DNA of 64,000 nucleotides. It comes from Stutzerimonas kunmingensis (GTDB lineage: Bacteria; Pseudomonadota; Gammaproteobacteria; Pseudomonadales; Pseudomonadaceae). This document shows positions 17,630 to 27,900 of this stretch, piece after piece. The translations under genes and the position numbers were made by a program. Positions within the stretch are counted from its first letter, which is position 1, and the number at the start of each line of letters is the position of its first letter. The notes beneath the pieces were generated by a model. It was not told the origin of the DNA. It worked only from the letters and a program-made list of their open reading frames with translations, and ran no database searches. The stretch spans positions 124,001 through 188,000 of the forward strand of contig NZ_JACXXG010000003.1 in the NCBI RefSeq assembly GCF_014764705.1. The letters run 5' to 3'.

Positions 17630-18652
17630 ATGCATCGGCGGCTGCCGGCCTGGTGGGCGACCCCGCTGATCGGTGCGGTCGGCGGCTGGCTGGCAACTCT
17701 GGCCAACTGGCCGCTGCCGTGGATGATCGGCTCGCTACTGGCGGTGATCGCCGTGCGCTGCAGCGGCTGGCTGGTGAGCGAGGTGCCGCGCGGCCGTCAG
17801 GTCGGGCAATGGATCGTCGCCAGCGCCATCGGCCTGCACTTCACCAGTGAGGTCATGCAGCAGGTGCTGGCGCATCTCGGCGTGATCCTCGCCGGTGCGG
17901 TCGGCACGCTGCTGCTGGGCCTGATCGGCCTCTTCATCCTGCTGCGCAGCGGCACCGACCGCGCCACTGCGTTCTTCGCCAGCATGCCGGGTGGCGCCAG
18001 CGAAATGGTGGTGCTGGCCAACCGGCACCAGGCTGAACCTGCGCGCGTGGCGGCGGCGCACAGCCTGCGCCTGCTGCTGGTGGTGCTGATCGTGCCGGCG
18101 CTGTTCACCTGGGGCCTGCCGACGGTCGCGGCACCGCCTGCGGCCCCGGTGAGCTGGCCCTGGCTAGCCGTGCTGCTGCCGGCCGGCGGTCTGCTGGCGC
18201 TGCTCTGGAAGCGTCTCGGCCAGCCCAACCCCTGGATGCTCGGCCCGCTGACCGCCTGCGCCGTGGCCAGCGTAGCATTCGATCTGCACATCGGCCTGCC
18301 CGGCTGGGCCGGCGCGCTCGGCCAGTGGCTGATCGGCTGCTCGCTGGCCTGTCATTTCGACCGGCCGTTCTTTCGCAGTGCGCCGGCGTTCCTCGTGCGC
18401 ATCCTGCTGTTCACGCTGTTCGCCATGCTGGTCGCCGCCGCGCTGGGCGGCGCGCTGGGTTGGATGACCGCGTTGGATGAGGTGTCGCTGATGCTCGGCA
18501 TGATGCCCGGCGGCATTACCGAGCTATGCCTGACTGCCGAAGCCTTGCAGCTTTCGGTGGCGCTGGTCACCGCGGTGCAGGTGCTCAGGCTGTTCCTGGT
18601 GATGTTTCTCGCCGAGCCGCTGTTCCGCCTCTGGCAACGCCGTGCTAGCTGA
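17630..18652 (+). CDS. AbrB-family membrane protein in the tct operon
   Basis: 340 residues with about ten hydrophobic segments in two similar halves, each carrying an AbrB-duplication motif (MPGGASEMVVLA near residue 120; MMPGGITELCLTAEAL near 290). Members are often mislabelled as ammonia monooxygenase and have no established function. The ATG lies one base after the tctA stop codon, implying translational coupling and a shared role with tricarboxylate uptake. It might be an accessory transporter, an exporter or a regulator of flux. The function is unknown; only the fold family and operon membership are supported. Confidence 0.82.
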   Translation: MHRRLPAWWATPLIGAVGGWLATLANWPLPWMIGSLLAVIAVRCSGWLVSEVPRGRQVGQWIVASAIGLHFTSEVMQQVLAHLGVILAGAVGTLLLGLIGLFILLRSGTDRATAFFASMPGGASEMVVLANRHQAEPARVAAAHSLRLLLVVLIVPALFTWGLPTVAAPPAAPVSWPWLAVLLPAGGLLALLWKRLGQPNPWMLGPLTACAVASVAFDLHIGLPGWAGALGQWLIGCSLACHFDRPFFRSAPAFLVRILLFTLFAMLVAAALGGALGWMTALDEVSLMLGMMPGGITELCLTAEALQLSVALVTAVQVLRLFLVMFLAEPLFRLWQRRAS

Positions 18653-18668
18653 ACGACCTGAATCTGGA

Positions 18669-20357
18669 TCAGGCGGGGCGTCCCGGCAGGTGAGGTTCTC
18701 CGGAGATCACTTCCCGCGGCGCGTCGCCGGCTGCTGTGCGCGCTTTGCTGCCGCCGGGACCTTCCAGCGCCGGATAGGCGGCGCTGCAGAACAGTGAATT
18801 GAGGCGTTTCATGTCGGCAATCAGCTCCAGGTGCGCGGCGCTGGTCTCGATGCTCTCCACCACCTGCTGGTGCAAGCGCTGCACGTGGGAGTGCGCCAGT
18901 TCGCGCTCGAGCTTGCGGAACTGGCGTTTCTGCTGCAGCAGCTGGCGGGCGCTATGGGAATCGCCGGAGATGAAGACCGACAACCCCAGCCGCAGGTTGG
19001 TACTCAGCTGGGCGTGCAACTGGCCAAGTTCCTCCAGCCCGCTGTCGGAGAAGGAGCGGCGCTTGGACGTCTTCAGGTTCTGCACCTTGCTGACCATATG
19101 CTCGATGATGTCACCGGCCTGTTCCAGGTTGATTGCCAGCTCGATAATCTCTGCCCAGCGCCGGCCCTCCTGCTCGGCGAGGTCTTCGCGCGGCATCTGC
19201 GCCAGGTAGAGCTTAACGCCGCTGTAGAGCGCGTCGACGTCATCGTCCAGGCGGCGAATCTCGTCGCCGGGCTCCGGTCGGTCTTCGCGCAGCACCTCCA
19301 GCAGCCGCGCCAGCATCAGCTCCACCATGTCGCCGATGCGCAGGGTTTCGCGGACCGCATTGGCCAGCGCCAGGCTCGGCGTATCCAGCGCGGCGGGGTC
19401 GAGATGCCGAGGCTGCGCCACGCCGTTGTCCAGCGCACGCTCCGGCAGCAGGTATTCACACAACTGCGCCATCGGCTTCACGGTGGGCAGCAGGATCACG
19501 CAGCGCAGGCTGTTGTAGATCAGGTGAAAACCGATCACCTGGGTCTGTGCGCTGACACCCAGGGTGTCCATCCAGGCCACCAGCATGCCGAGAAACGGCA
19601 GCACGATCAGCCCGGCCAGCTTGTACAGCAGGTTGCCCAGCGCCACGCGGCGCGCCGAAGCCGGCTGCAGGCTGGCGTTGAACCAGGCGAGCAGGCCGCT
19701 GCCGATGTTGGCGCCGATCACCAGACCCAGCGCCACCGGCAGGCTGATCAGGCCGGCACCGGCCAGCGTCGAGGTCAGCAGCACCGCGGCGAGGCTGGAA
19801 TACGACAGCACGGCGAACAGCGCGCCGACCAGCACCGCGAGCAGGGTGTCGCCGGCCAGCGAGGAGAACAGCACCTGCATGCCGCGCGCCTCGGTGATCG
19901 GCTCGGCGGCGTGCACGATCAATTGCAGGGCGAGAATGATCAGGCCGAGGCCGATCAGCACGCGGCCGATCTGGCCGACGCGGGTCTGCTTGCGCGAGAG
20001 GAACAGGCAGACGCCGAGCAGCGTCAGCAGCGGCGACAGCCAGGAAAGATCGAGAGTCAGCACGCGGGCCATCAGCGCGGTGCCGACATCCGCGCCGAGC
20101 ATGATTGCCAGCGCCGTGGGCAGCGCCATCAGCCCCTGGGCAACGAAGGAGATGGCCAGCAGCGCGGTGGCGTTGCTGCTCTGCACCAGCGCCGTAACAC
20201 CGATGCCGGCGCCGAAGGCCAGCGGCGCATTGCGCATGCTCTGGCCGAGCGCCCGTCGCAGGTGCGAGCCATACACCCGCATGATCCCGGTACGCACGAT
20301 ATGCGTACCCCAGACCAGCAGGGCGATGGACGACAACAGGTGCAACAGGGTCAGCAT
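18669..20357 (-). CDS. Na/Pi-cotransporter family protein with PhoU-like tail
   Basis: 562 residues from the ATG at 20357, preceded by CAGGAG. The N-terminal half has Na_Pi_cotrans repeats with the QSSNAT signature (ALVQSSNATALLAISF) and a second related site (LSYSSLAAVLLTSTLAGAG). The C-terminal part (about 340-530) is helical and soluble, like PhoU. Such NptA/YjbB-like proteins move phosphate, in E. coli outward. A longer frame to 20387 is possible but would put residues before the first helix without a ribosome site. It stands alone, convergent with the AbrB gene and downstream of the Cache gene on the same strand. Confidence 0.87.
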   Translation of the reverse strand: MLTLLHLLSSIALLVWGTHIVRTGIMRVYGSHLRRALGQSMRNAPLAFGAGIGVTALVQSSNATALLAISFVAQGLMALPTALAIMLGADVGTALMARVLTLDLSWLSPLLTLLGVCLFLSRKQTRVGQIGRVLIGLGLIILALQLIVHAAEPITEARGMQVLFSSLAGDTLLAVLVGALFAVLSYSSLAAVLLTSTLAGAGLISLPVALGLVIGANIGSGLLAWFNASLQPASARRVALGNLLYKLAGLIVLPFLGMLVAWMDTLGVSAQTQVIGFHLIYNSLRCVILLPTVKPMAQLCEYLLPERALDNGVAQPRHLDPAALDTPSLALANAVRETLRIGDMVELMLARLLEVLREDRPEPGDEIRRLDDDVDALYSGVKLYLAQMPREDLAEQEGRRWAEIIELAINLEQAGDIIEHMVSKVQNLKTSKRRSFSDSGLEELGQLHAQLSTNLRLGLSVFISGDSHSARQLLQQKRQFRKLERELAHSHVQRLHQQVVESIETSAAHLELIADMKRLNSLFCSAAYPALEGPGGSKARTAAGDAPREVISGEPHLPGRPA

Positions 20358-20497
20358 CGGTCGGGCTCCTGCCCCGGCGAGCAGCAACGACGAAAGCCTG
20401 CGTCACAAGGACGCAGATCTTCACCGGGGATACTCGATTGACCCTGGCCTGCCGGCCCCGTTCACCGAAACGTCACAAAGCTTTGCTGGCCGCCCTC

Positions 20498-21394
20498 TCA
20501 GGGGCGGGTGTAGTAGCCCACGCCCAGCAGTACATCGTCGACCCGCTGGATCAGCGTGTGCTTCTGCTCGACCGCGTTGGTCGCCGGGTTGCGCCAGACA
20601 TAGTCGACGCTGCCGGAGCCCTGCTTGCGGGCCAGTTCGATCATCTCCTTGAACAGTGGCTTGCCGGCGGCATCATTGACGTTGCGCACATCGACACCCA
20701 CCAGGTTTGGCGAGCTGCCGCTGGCGCGGTAGCGCCCATCGTCGAGGCCGATGACGAAGACGTACTCGTCGTTGAAGACAAAGCCGCCACGCGGATCATT
20801 GAAGCTACGGAAGGCGGCGTCGGCGCCCTTGTCCTTGACCTGCTGCACGGCGCGTTCGAGCAGCGCCTTGGCGTGCTCGGCGGTGGCACGCGGGATGTAA
20901 TAGCCGACGCAGAGCACGTGGTCGCCGACCTTGCGGAACTGGCTGATCTTGTTCTCGACCTTGTTGTCGGCCGGGTTGAGCCACTTGTACTCGACTTCGC
21001 CGCTGTCCTGCTTGGCCGACTTGTCGAGAATTTCACGCATAAAGGACTTGCCGGCGGCATCCTTGAGCTCAGCGACGTTCAGTCCGACCAGGCTGGCCGA
21101 AGGGCCGCTGCTGGCCTGCATGGTGCCGTCCTCGCCGAGCACGAAGATGTAGTACTGGCCGTGAACGAATTCGCCGTTGCGGTCGTTGAAGGCGGCCAAT
21201 GCCTGCTCCGGGCCCTTGGCCTGGAAGGTCAACACGGCGCTGTCGAGCAGGGCGCGTGCCTGGCTGGCGTGGCTGCGCTCCACCGAGCCGAGCGTCCGCT
21301 GCTGGGCTGGCTCCTGTGCGTGCAGCAGCAGCGGCACGGCGCCCAGCGTGGCAGATAGAGAGAGGGCGAGCAGCTTCTTGCGGTTCCGGTTCAT
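20498..21394 (-). CDS. Freestanding periplasmic double-Cache-domain protein
   Basis: 298 residues with a signal peptide (MNRNRKKLLALSLSATLGAV, cleavage near LHA|QEP) and a CAGGAG ribosome site. Two similar halves follow (about 44-170 and 172-298). Each has an N-terminal helix, a PAS-like core with paired phrases (ASLVGLNVAELKDAAGKSF and NLVGVDVRNVNDAAGKPLF) and an ending GYY. This is an internal duplication of a Cache_2-type small-molecule sensor. There is no membrane anchor or output domain, so it probably works as a soluble ligand-binding partner of an unlinked receptor. The ligand is unknown. Confidence 0.8.
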   Translation of the reverse strand: MNRNRKKLLALSLSATLGAVPLLLHAQEPAQQRTLGSVERSHASQARALLDSAVLTFQAKGPEQALAAFNDRNGEFVHGQYYIFVLGEDGTMQASSGPSASLVGLNVAELKDAAGKSFMREILDKSAKQDSGEVEYKWLNPADNKVENKISQFRKVGDHVLCVGYYIPRATAEHAKALLERAVQQVKDKGADAAFRSFNDPRGGFVFNDEYVFVIGLDDGRYRASGSSPNLVGVDVRNVNDAAGKPLFKEMIELARKQGSGSVDYVWRNPATNAVEQKHTLIQRVDDVLLGVGYYTRP

Positions 21395-21620
21395 GAACGA
21401 CTCCTGACCTGATGGCGGGCGACTAAGCGGCCGCCCCGTTGCCCCATGCTAGGCAGCCGCGGCGTAATTGATATTGGTCGAGAGAAGCAAAAGGGCAGGG
21501 CGAAAGGAGGAGATGCGCTGCGACACGAGTTGTCGCAACCGGGATACAGACTCAAGTGCACGGCTCGCTCCCTTGCGGAGCGGCCTGTAACCTAGCGACT
21601 TCTGTTCACGCGGTGCGCCC

Positions 21621-24600
21621 ATGCTCAGCCTCTACCACGCTCCCGATCTGGAAACCCTCGGCGAACTGGCCACGCGCCTGCTCGCCCAGCCACTCGCCGA
21701 TCCCTTCGCTCCGGCGCTGGTGGTGGTGCCGAGCCAGGGCATGGGCCGCTGGCTGACGCTGGAGCTGGCGCGCAAGCAGGGCATCGCCATGCAGATGGAG
21801 ATTCAGCTGCCGGCCAAGTTCGTCTGGGACCTCAGCCGTACCGTGCTGGGCAGCCTGCCCGAGCAATCGGCGTTTTCCCCCACCACCCTGACCTGGCGCC
21901 TCTATGGCTGGATTTGCGAGCCAGCCAATCTCGAGCTGGCGCCACGTCTGGCGCAGTACCTCGACGGTGGCGACGAGCGCCGGCGGCTGTCGCTGGCAGC
22001 GAAGATCGCCGACGTCTTCGACCAGTACCTGCTCTATCGCGACGACTGGCTGGCGGCCTGGGAGCGTGGCGAAACCTTCAATCTCGGCCCGGACGAAGCC
22101 TGGCAGGCGCTGCTCTGGCGTGAGCTGACCAAGGACGGCCATCCGCACCGCGCGCGGCTGCTCGACGATCTGCTGCAACGGCTCTACAGCGACGAGCCCT
22201 TGTCGGGGCTGCCGGAGCGTCTGCTGGTGTTCGGTATCAGCAGCCTGCCACCGCACCACCTGCGCGTGCTCGACGGCCTGGCGCAGCATATCGACGTGGT
22301 GGTCTGCGCACTCAACCCCAGCCGCGAGGCCTGGGGCGAGATTCGTGATATCCGCGAGCTGGCGCGCCAGCCCGAGAGCGGTGCTGACGATTGGTACCTG
22401 GACGTGGGTCACCCGTTGCTGGCCAGCCTTGGTAAGCAGGGCCGGGACTTCTTCGATTCCTTGTTCAGCCTGACAGCCAGCGAAGGCAGCCAGGATTTCG
22501 GCCTCTATTCCGAAGACGAGGACCTGCGCGACGACAGCCTGCTGCACGCGCTGCAGAACGACATCTTGCGCCTGCGCACCCGGCAGCCCGAGGAGCGCAT
22601 CAGCCTGGCCGAGGACGACCGTTCGCTGGAAGTGCATATCGCCCATTCGCCGCTGCGCGAGGTGGAGGTTCTGCATGACCAGCTGCTGGCGCGTTTCGCC
22701 GCCAACCCGGCGCTGACGCCTGATCAGGTGGTGGTGCTGACCCCCGATATCGAGCGCTACGCACCCTTTATCGAAGCCGTGTTCGCCCCGCGCGAGGGCA
22801 GCCCGCGGATTCCCTACAGCCTGGCCGACCGCAGCCTGCGCGCCGAGATGCCGCTGATCGAGGCCTTCCTCGAATTGCTGATGCTGGCGCAGAGCCGTTT
22901 TACCGCCGAGGAAGTCCTCGCTTGGCTGGAGCAGCCGGCCATTGCCCGGCGCGCCGGGATCGAAAGCGAAGACCTGCCGCTGCTGCGCGACTGGCTACGC
23001 GAAGCCGGCGTGCGTTGGGGCCGCGACGGTAGCCAGCGGGCGCGTCTCGGCCTGCCGGACGAGTCAGCCTTCACCTGGCGCCAGGGGCTGGACCGCCTGC
23101 TGCTGGGCTTTGCCGCGCCGCCGCAACTGGCTGGCGACCATGCGCCACTGCTCGGCGAGCACTGGCCGCTGGATGCTCTGGAAGGCGCGCGCGGGCAGTT
23201 GCTCGGGCGGCTGGTGGAGTTCGTCGAACGGCTCGGAGTCTTGGCCGATCAACTGGCTCGGCCGCGTCCGTTGGCCGAGTGGGCGGATGACCTGCAAGTG
23301 CTGATCGACACCCTGTTCGACGAGCGCGAAGCCGGCGACACGTTGCTCTTGTTGTCCCAGGCATGCGCGGCGTTGCGCGATCAGGCCCAGGCTGCAGACC
23401 TGACTCGGCCCATCGAACTGGAACTGGTGCACCAGCAGCTCAGCACCGCCCTGCAGCAGGGCGGCGGCGCCTCGGGCTTTCTCACCGGCGCGGTGACCTT
23501 CTGCACCATGGTGCCGATGCGCAGCCTGCCGTTCCGCGTGGTCTGCCTGCTTGGCCTGGACGATGGTGCCTTCCCGCGGCGCACACCGCCGTCGGGCTTC
23601 GACCTGATTGGCCGGCATCCGCGCCGTGGCGATCGTGCGCGGCGCCTGGACGACCGCTACCTGCTGCTGGAAACCCTGCTTTCGGCGCGTGAGGCGCTGT
23701 ACCTGTCCTATGTCGGCCGCGACCCGCGCGACAACGCCGTGCTGCCGCCTTCGGTGCTGCTCAGCGAAGTGCTGGAAGCAGTGGACATGACCGCCGAACT
23801 GCCCGATGCACAGGCTTCCGAGCATACCGGCGAGTCCGTACCCAAGACGGCCAGCCAGAAAATTCTCGTTGCCCACCCGCTGCAGCCGTTCTCGCCGCGC
23901 AATTTTGGCGACGGGCTGTGCGCCGGTTTCTCGCTGCCGTGGTTTCGCGCCGCCGGGCGTCTGGCCGAGCCACCGCAGACCCAGCCGCAGCCGTTCGCCA
24001 GCTTGCTCGCGGAACCCGACGACGCCTGGCTGACCATCGAGCCGTCGCAGCTGTTGCAGTGCTTCCGCCACCCGGCGCGCTTCCTGCTCGAGCAACGCCT
24101 TGGTCTGCGTCTGGCCGATGATCAGGAATCGCTCGCCAGCGACGAGCCGTTCGATTTGGAGATGCCAGCCTGGAACGGCCTGCGTCGGCTGTCGCTGCAG
24201 GCCATGGAACACGGCTGGAGCGACGAAGATGAGCGGCGCATGGCCTGTGCCGCAGGTTGGTTGCCCACCGGCGAGCTGGGCCAGGCGCTGTGGGGCAAGC
24301 TGCGCGGGCCGGTGCGTGCCTTCGCGCCGCGCCTGTTCGAACTGCGCCCGGACGCGGTGCCCGAGCCGCTGCCGGTGGACATCACCCTGGCCGGTGTGCG
24401 CGTGCATGGCTGGCTGGACGGCGTGACCCCGGCCGGGCTGTTCGGCTGGAAGCTTGGCCGTCTCGGTGAGTGGGACCTGCCGCCGTTCTGGCTGCGCCAT
24501 CTGCTGCTCAACCTCTCCGCCACGCCCTGCATCGAGCGCCACAGCCTGATGCTATCGCCCGCCGGTGACTGGCAGCTGGGGCCGCTGGCCAATGCCGCGC

Positions 24601-24920
24601 AGCTCCTCGAACCCTGGCTGGCGGCCTATCGCTGCGCCATCCGCGAACCGCTGCCGTTGCTGCCGCGTAGCAGCCATGCCTTCGCCAGGGGCTATCGCAA
24701 GCCGGCCCGCGGCAGTGAACCGCTCGACTGCGCCCGCAAGCGCGCCCGCGAAGCCTGGCTCGGTGCTGAGTTCAGCCCCATCGCAGCCGAGTCCGAAGAC
24801 CCCTGGAACAGATTGGCCTTCCGCGACCGCGATCCGCTGGACGAGCGTTTCGAAAGCCTGGCTCAGGAATTGATCGGCCCTGCACTCGACGCCCTGGCTG
24901 AAGACGAGGAGGAAGCATGA
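21621..24920 (+). CDS. recC: Exodeoxyribonuclease V gamma subunit RecC
   Basis: 1099 residues, normal length for RecC. The start MLSLYHAPDLETLGELATRL and the helicase-like middle (LVHQQLSTALQQGG, GAVTFCTMVPMRSLPFRVVC, LLGLDDGAFPRR) are typical. RecC holds the RecBCD complex together and scans the exiting strand for Chi. It has lost helicase catalysis. The stop overlaps the recB start by four bases (ATGA), giving coupled translation. The ribosome site before 21621 is poor; a -10-like TAACCT lies at 21588-21593, so the leader may be short. Confidence 0.95.
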   Translation: MLSLYHAPDLETLGELATRLLAQPLADPFAPALVVVPSQGMGRWLTLELARKQGIAMQMEIQLPAKFVWDLSRTVLGSLPEQSAFSPTTLTWRLYGWICEPANLELAPRLAQYLDGGDERRRLSLAAKIADVFDQYLLYRDDWLAAWERGETFNLGPDEAWQALLWRELTKDGHPHRARLLDDLLQRLYSDEPLSGLPERLLVFGISSLPPHHLRVLDGLAQHIDVVVCALNPSREAWGEIRDIRELARQPESGADDWYLDVGHPLLASLGKQGRDFFDSLFSLTASEGSQDFGLYSEDEDLRDDSLLHALQNDILRLRTRQPEERISLAEDDRSLEVHIAHSPLREVEVLHDQLLARFAANPALTPDQVVVLTPDIERYAPFIEAVFAPREGSPRIPYSLADRSLRAEMPLIEAFLELLMLAQSRFTAEEVLAWLEQPAIARRAGIESEDLPLLRDWLREAGVRWGRDGSQRARLGLPDESAFTWRQGLDRLLLGFAAPPQLAGDHAPLLGEHWPLDALEGARGQLLGRLVEFVERLGVLADQLARPRPLAEWADDLQVLIDTLFDEREAGDTLLLLSQACAALRDQAQAADLTRPIELELVHQQLSTALQQGGGASGFLTGAVTFCTMVPMRSLPFRVVCLLGLDDGAFPRRTPPSGFDLIGRHPRRGDRARRLDDRYLLLETLLSAREALYLSYVGRDPRDNAVLPPSVLLSEVLEAVDMTAELPDAQASEHTGESVPKTASQKILVAHPLQPFSPRNFGDGLCAGFSLPWFRAAGRLAEPPQTQPQPFASLLAEPDDAWLTIEPSQLLQCFRHPARFLLEQRLGLRLADDQESLASDEPFDLEMPAWNGLRRLSLQAMEHGWSDEDERRMACAAGWLPTGELGQALWGKLRGPVRAFAPRLFELRPDAVPEPLPVDITLAGVRVHGWLDGVTPAGLFGWKLGRLGEWDLPPFWLRHLLLNLSATPCIERHSLMLSPAGDWQLGPLANAAQLLEPWLAAYRCAIREPLPLLPRSSHAFARGYRKPARGSEPLDCARKRAREAWLGAEFSPIAAESEDPWNRLAFRDRDPLDERFESLAQELIGPALDALAEDEEEA

Positions 24921-27900
24921 AGCTCGACCTGCTCGATTCGCCCTTCGATGGCCGCTCGCTGATCGAGGCCAGCGCCGGCACCGGCAAGACCTGGACGCTC
25001 ACCGCGCTCTACGCCCGTCTGCTGCTGGAGCGGAAGCTGTCGGTGGGGCAGATTCTGGTGGTCACCTACACCACCGCGGCCACCGCCGAGCTGCGCGAGC
25101 GCATCCGCGCGCGGCTTGCCGACCTGTTGGCTGTCTATGACGGCACGCCGAGCGAGGATGACTTCCTCAACCGCCTCCACGCGCGCTACCCGGACGAAGC
25201 CTCGCGCCGCCGGTTGCTACTGGCGGTGCACGGTTTCGACGAGGCGGCGATCTTCACCATTCACGGCTTCTGCCAGCGCGCCCTTCAGGACGCCGCGTTC
25301 GAGGCCGGTGGCGATTTCGACAGCGAGCTGACCGCCGATGACCGCGAGATCATCGACGCGCTGCTGGCCGACGCCTGGCGCAGCGAATTGGCTGATGCTG
25401 ATCCGGCTTGGGCGCGCTTTCTGGCGAAGAGCCGGATCACGCCGCTGTGGTTACGTCAGCGCTTGCGCAGTCACCTGGGCAAGCCCTATCTGCGGGTCGA
25501 GCCGCAGGGCGCGCCCGTTGCCGCCGACCTGCGCCCGGTAGAAGCCGCCTGGCAGCGCGCCGCTGATTTATGGAAAAGAGCGGGCAGCGCCTGGGTCGCC
25601 GAGCTGCTGGCGCATGGTGGACTCAGTCAGAGCACCCACAAAAGCATCAAATTTGCGCCCTGGCAGATGGATTTGGATGCCTATTTCGCCGATCCGGCGG
25701 TGATGTTCGACCTGCCCGAGGGCGCGGCCAAGTTCGGTGTCCGCGCGCTGAGCAAAGCGTGCAAGAAGGGCCATGACGCGCCGGTCTGTGAGCTGGCCCA
25801 TGCACTGGACGAGCTGGCCGATCAGGTCGCCGAGGCGCTGCCGGCCGGCAAGCAACGGCTGATCGCGCTACAGGTCGCGCTGCTGGAACGGCTCAACCGC
25901 GAGCTGCCGGAGCGCAAGGCGGCGCAGCGGCTGCTGGCCTTCGATGATCTGCTCAATCGCCTGGATCAGGCGCTGCAAGGGTCTGTCGGCGAAGACCTGG
26001 CGGCCTCGTTGCGCGCCACCTACCCGCTGGCGCTGATCGACGAGTTCCAGGATACCGATCCGATCCAGTACGCCATCTTCAACCGCATCTATGCCAAGGC
26101 GGGCGAGGCATCGCTGTGTTTTGTGGGCGATCCCAAACAGGCGATCTACGCCTTCCGCGGGGCGGACCTTGCAACCTATATGACGGCCAAGCAGCAGGCT
26201 GATCGCGAGCCGTTCAACCTGCCGACAAATTACCGTTCGACCCCCGCGCTGATCGCCGCGCTTAACCAGCTGTTCGACCATCCGCAGCCGTTCGCCCAAC
26301 CTGACCTGCGCTACCCGCCGGTGGGTGCCGCCGACAAGCCTCGGGCCAAGCTGCGTCTGGTGGGGGAGGGCGAGGCGGCGCCGCTGTCGCTGGTCTGGCT
26401 TGGCGACGATCCGCTGGGCAAGGGCGAGGCCGCGCAGCTGGCGGCGAGCGACACCGCACGGCGTATCGCCCTGCAACTGGCAGGCGCCGCCGAAGGACGT
26501 GCAGGCTTCGACAAGGACGGCGTGTTCACACCGCTCAAGGGTGGTGATATCGCCGTGCTGGTGGCGAACCACCGCCAGGCAGGGATGATCGCCGATGAAC
26601 TGGCCGCACGCAGTGTGCCCAGCGTGCGCCGTGGGCGCGACAGCGTCTGGCGCAGCGAGGAGGCCGGTGAGCTGGCCGCGGTGCTTGCCGCTTATGCCGA
26701 GCCCGGTCGTGAAGGCCTGCTGCGCTATGCGCTGGCCACGCGCCTGCTGGGCCGCAGCGCCGCCGACCTTGCCCGCTGCCAGGACGATCAGCAGCAGTGG
26801 GACGCCGAACGCGAGGCCGCCGAGCGCTATCACCAGCTCTGGCAGCAGCAGGGTTTCATGCGCGTGTTCCGGGCCTGGCTCGACGAGCAGGCGGTGGCCG
26901 AACGGCTGCTGGCACGGGTCGATGGCGAACGCCGGCTGACCAACCTGCTGCACCTCGGTGAACTGCTGCAGGCCGAGAGCCTTCTGCGTCCAGGGCTGGA
27001 ACCGCTGCTGGCCTGGTTCAATGCCCAGCGCGGCAGCGAGGGCGCGGGGGAGGAAGCCCTGCTGCGCCTGGAAAGCGATGCCGAGCGGGTGCAGATCGTC
27101 ACCATCCACACCAGCAAGGGCCTGGAATACCCACTGGTGTTCTGCCCCTTTCTCTGGGACGGCAAGCTGCTCGGCAAGAACCGCGACAGCGCCCGCTGCC
27201 ACGACGCGACTGGCCAGCCGCTGCTGGATCTCGGTAGCGGTGAGCTGGAGGACAACCTCGAACGCGCGCGCCAGGAAGTCTTCGCCGAGCAGCTGCGCCT
27301 GGCCTATGTCGCGCTGACCCGCGCCCGTGACCGGCTCTGGCTGCACTGGGGACCAGTCAACCTGTGCAAACCGAAGAAGGACGGCAGCCTGGCCGATGAG
27401 GGACTGCACAGCAGCGCCCTGGCCTGGCTGCTGCACGGTCGCGAACTGCCTGGCGCGCAGCCGCTGAGCGAGCTGGGCAACTACCTGGCTGACCTCAACG
27501 GCGGTAGCCTGCGCCTTGCCATCGAGCGACTGGTGCAGGGGAGCGACGGCCATATGGCCTGCCTGCCGCTGGAGTCACGCGAAGCCAGTGCTCAAGGCCC
27601 CGGCCGAGCGGCGCCGCCTCAGCAGCTGTCGCAGCTCAATCGCAGCCTGCACAGCGCCTGGCGCATCGGCAGCTTTTCCGGCTTGGCCGCCGGCATGCAT
27701 ATGGAAGCGCCGGACCGTGACGCCCTGGCAATCCCTGATGCCGGCGAGCCGGGCAGCGGCTTCTTCGCCTTCCCCCGCGGTGCACGGGCCGGTACCTGCC
27801 TGCACGCCATCCTCGAAGACTGGGCGCGCGGCAAAGGCGAGCTGGAGGCGTTGGTCGAACCTGCTTTGCAGGCCTACGGTTTGCAGCTGGAGTGGAGGGA

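Noticed and set aside
20461-20478. Pho-box-like TTCACC-N-CGTCAC with an 11-base period near the first Na/Pi gene
   Set aside because: The half-sites face the plus strand, whereas the nearby Na/Pi gene is on the minus strand and the next plus-strand gene is far away.
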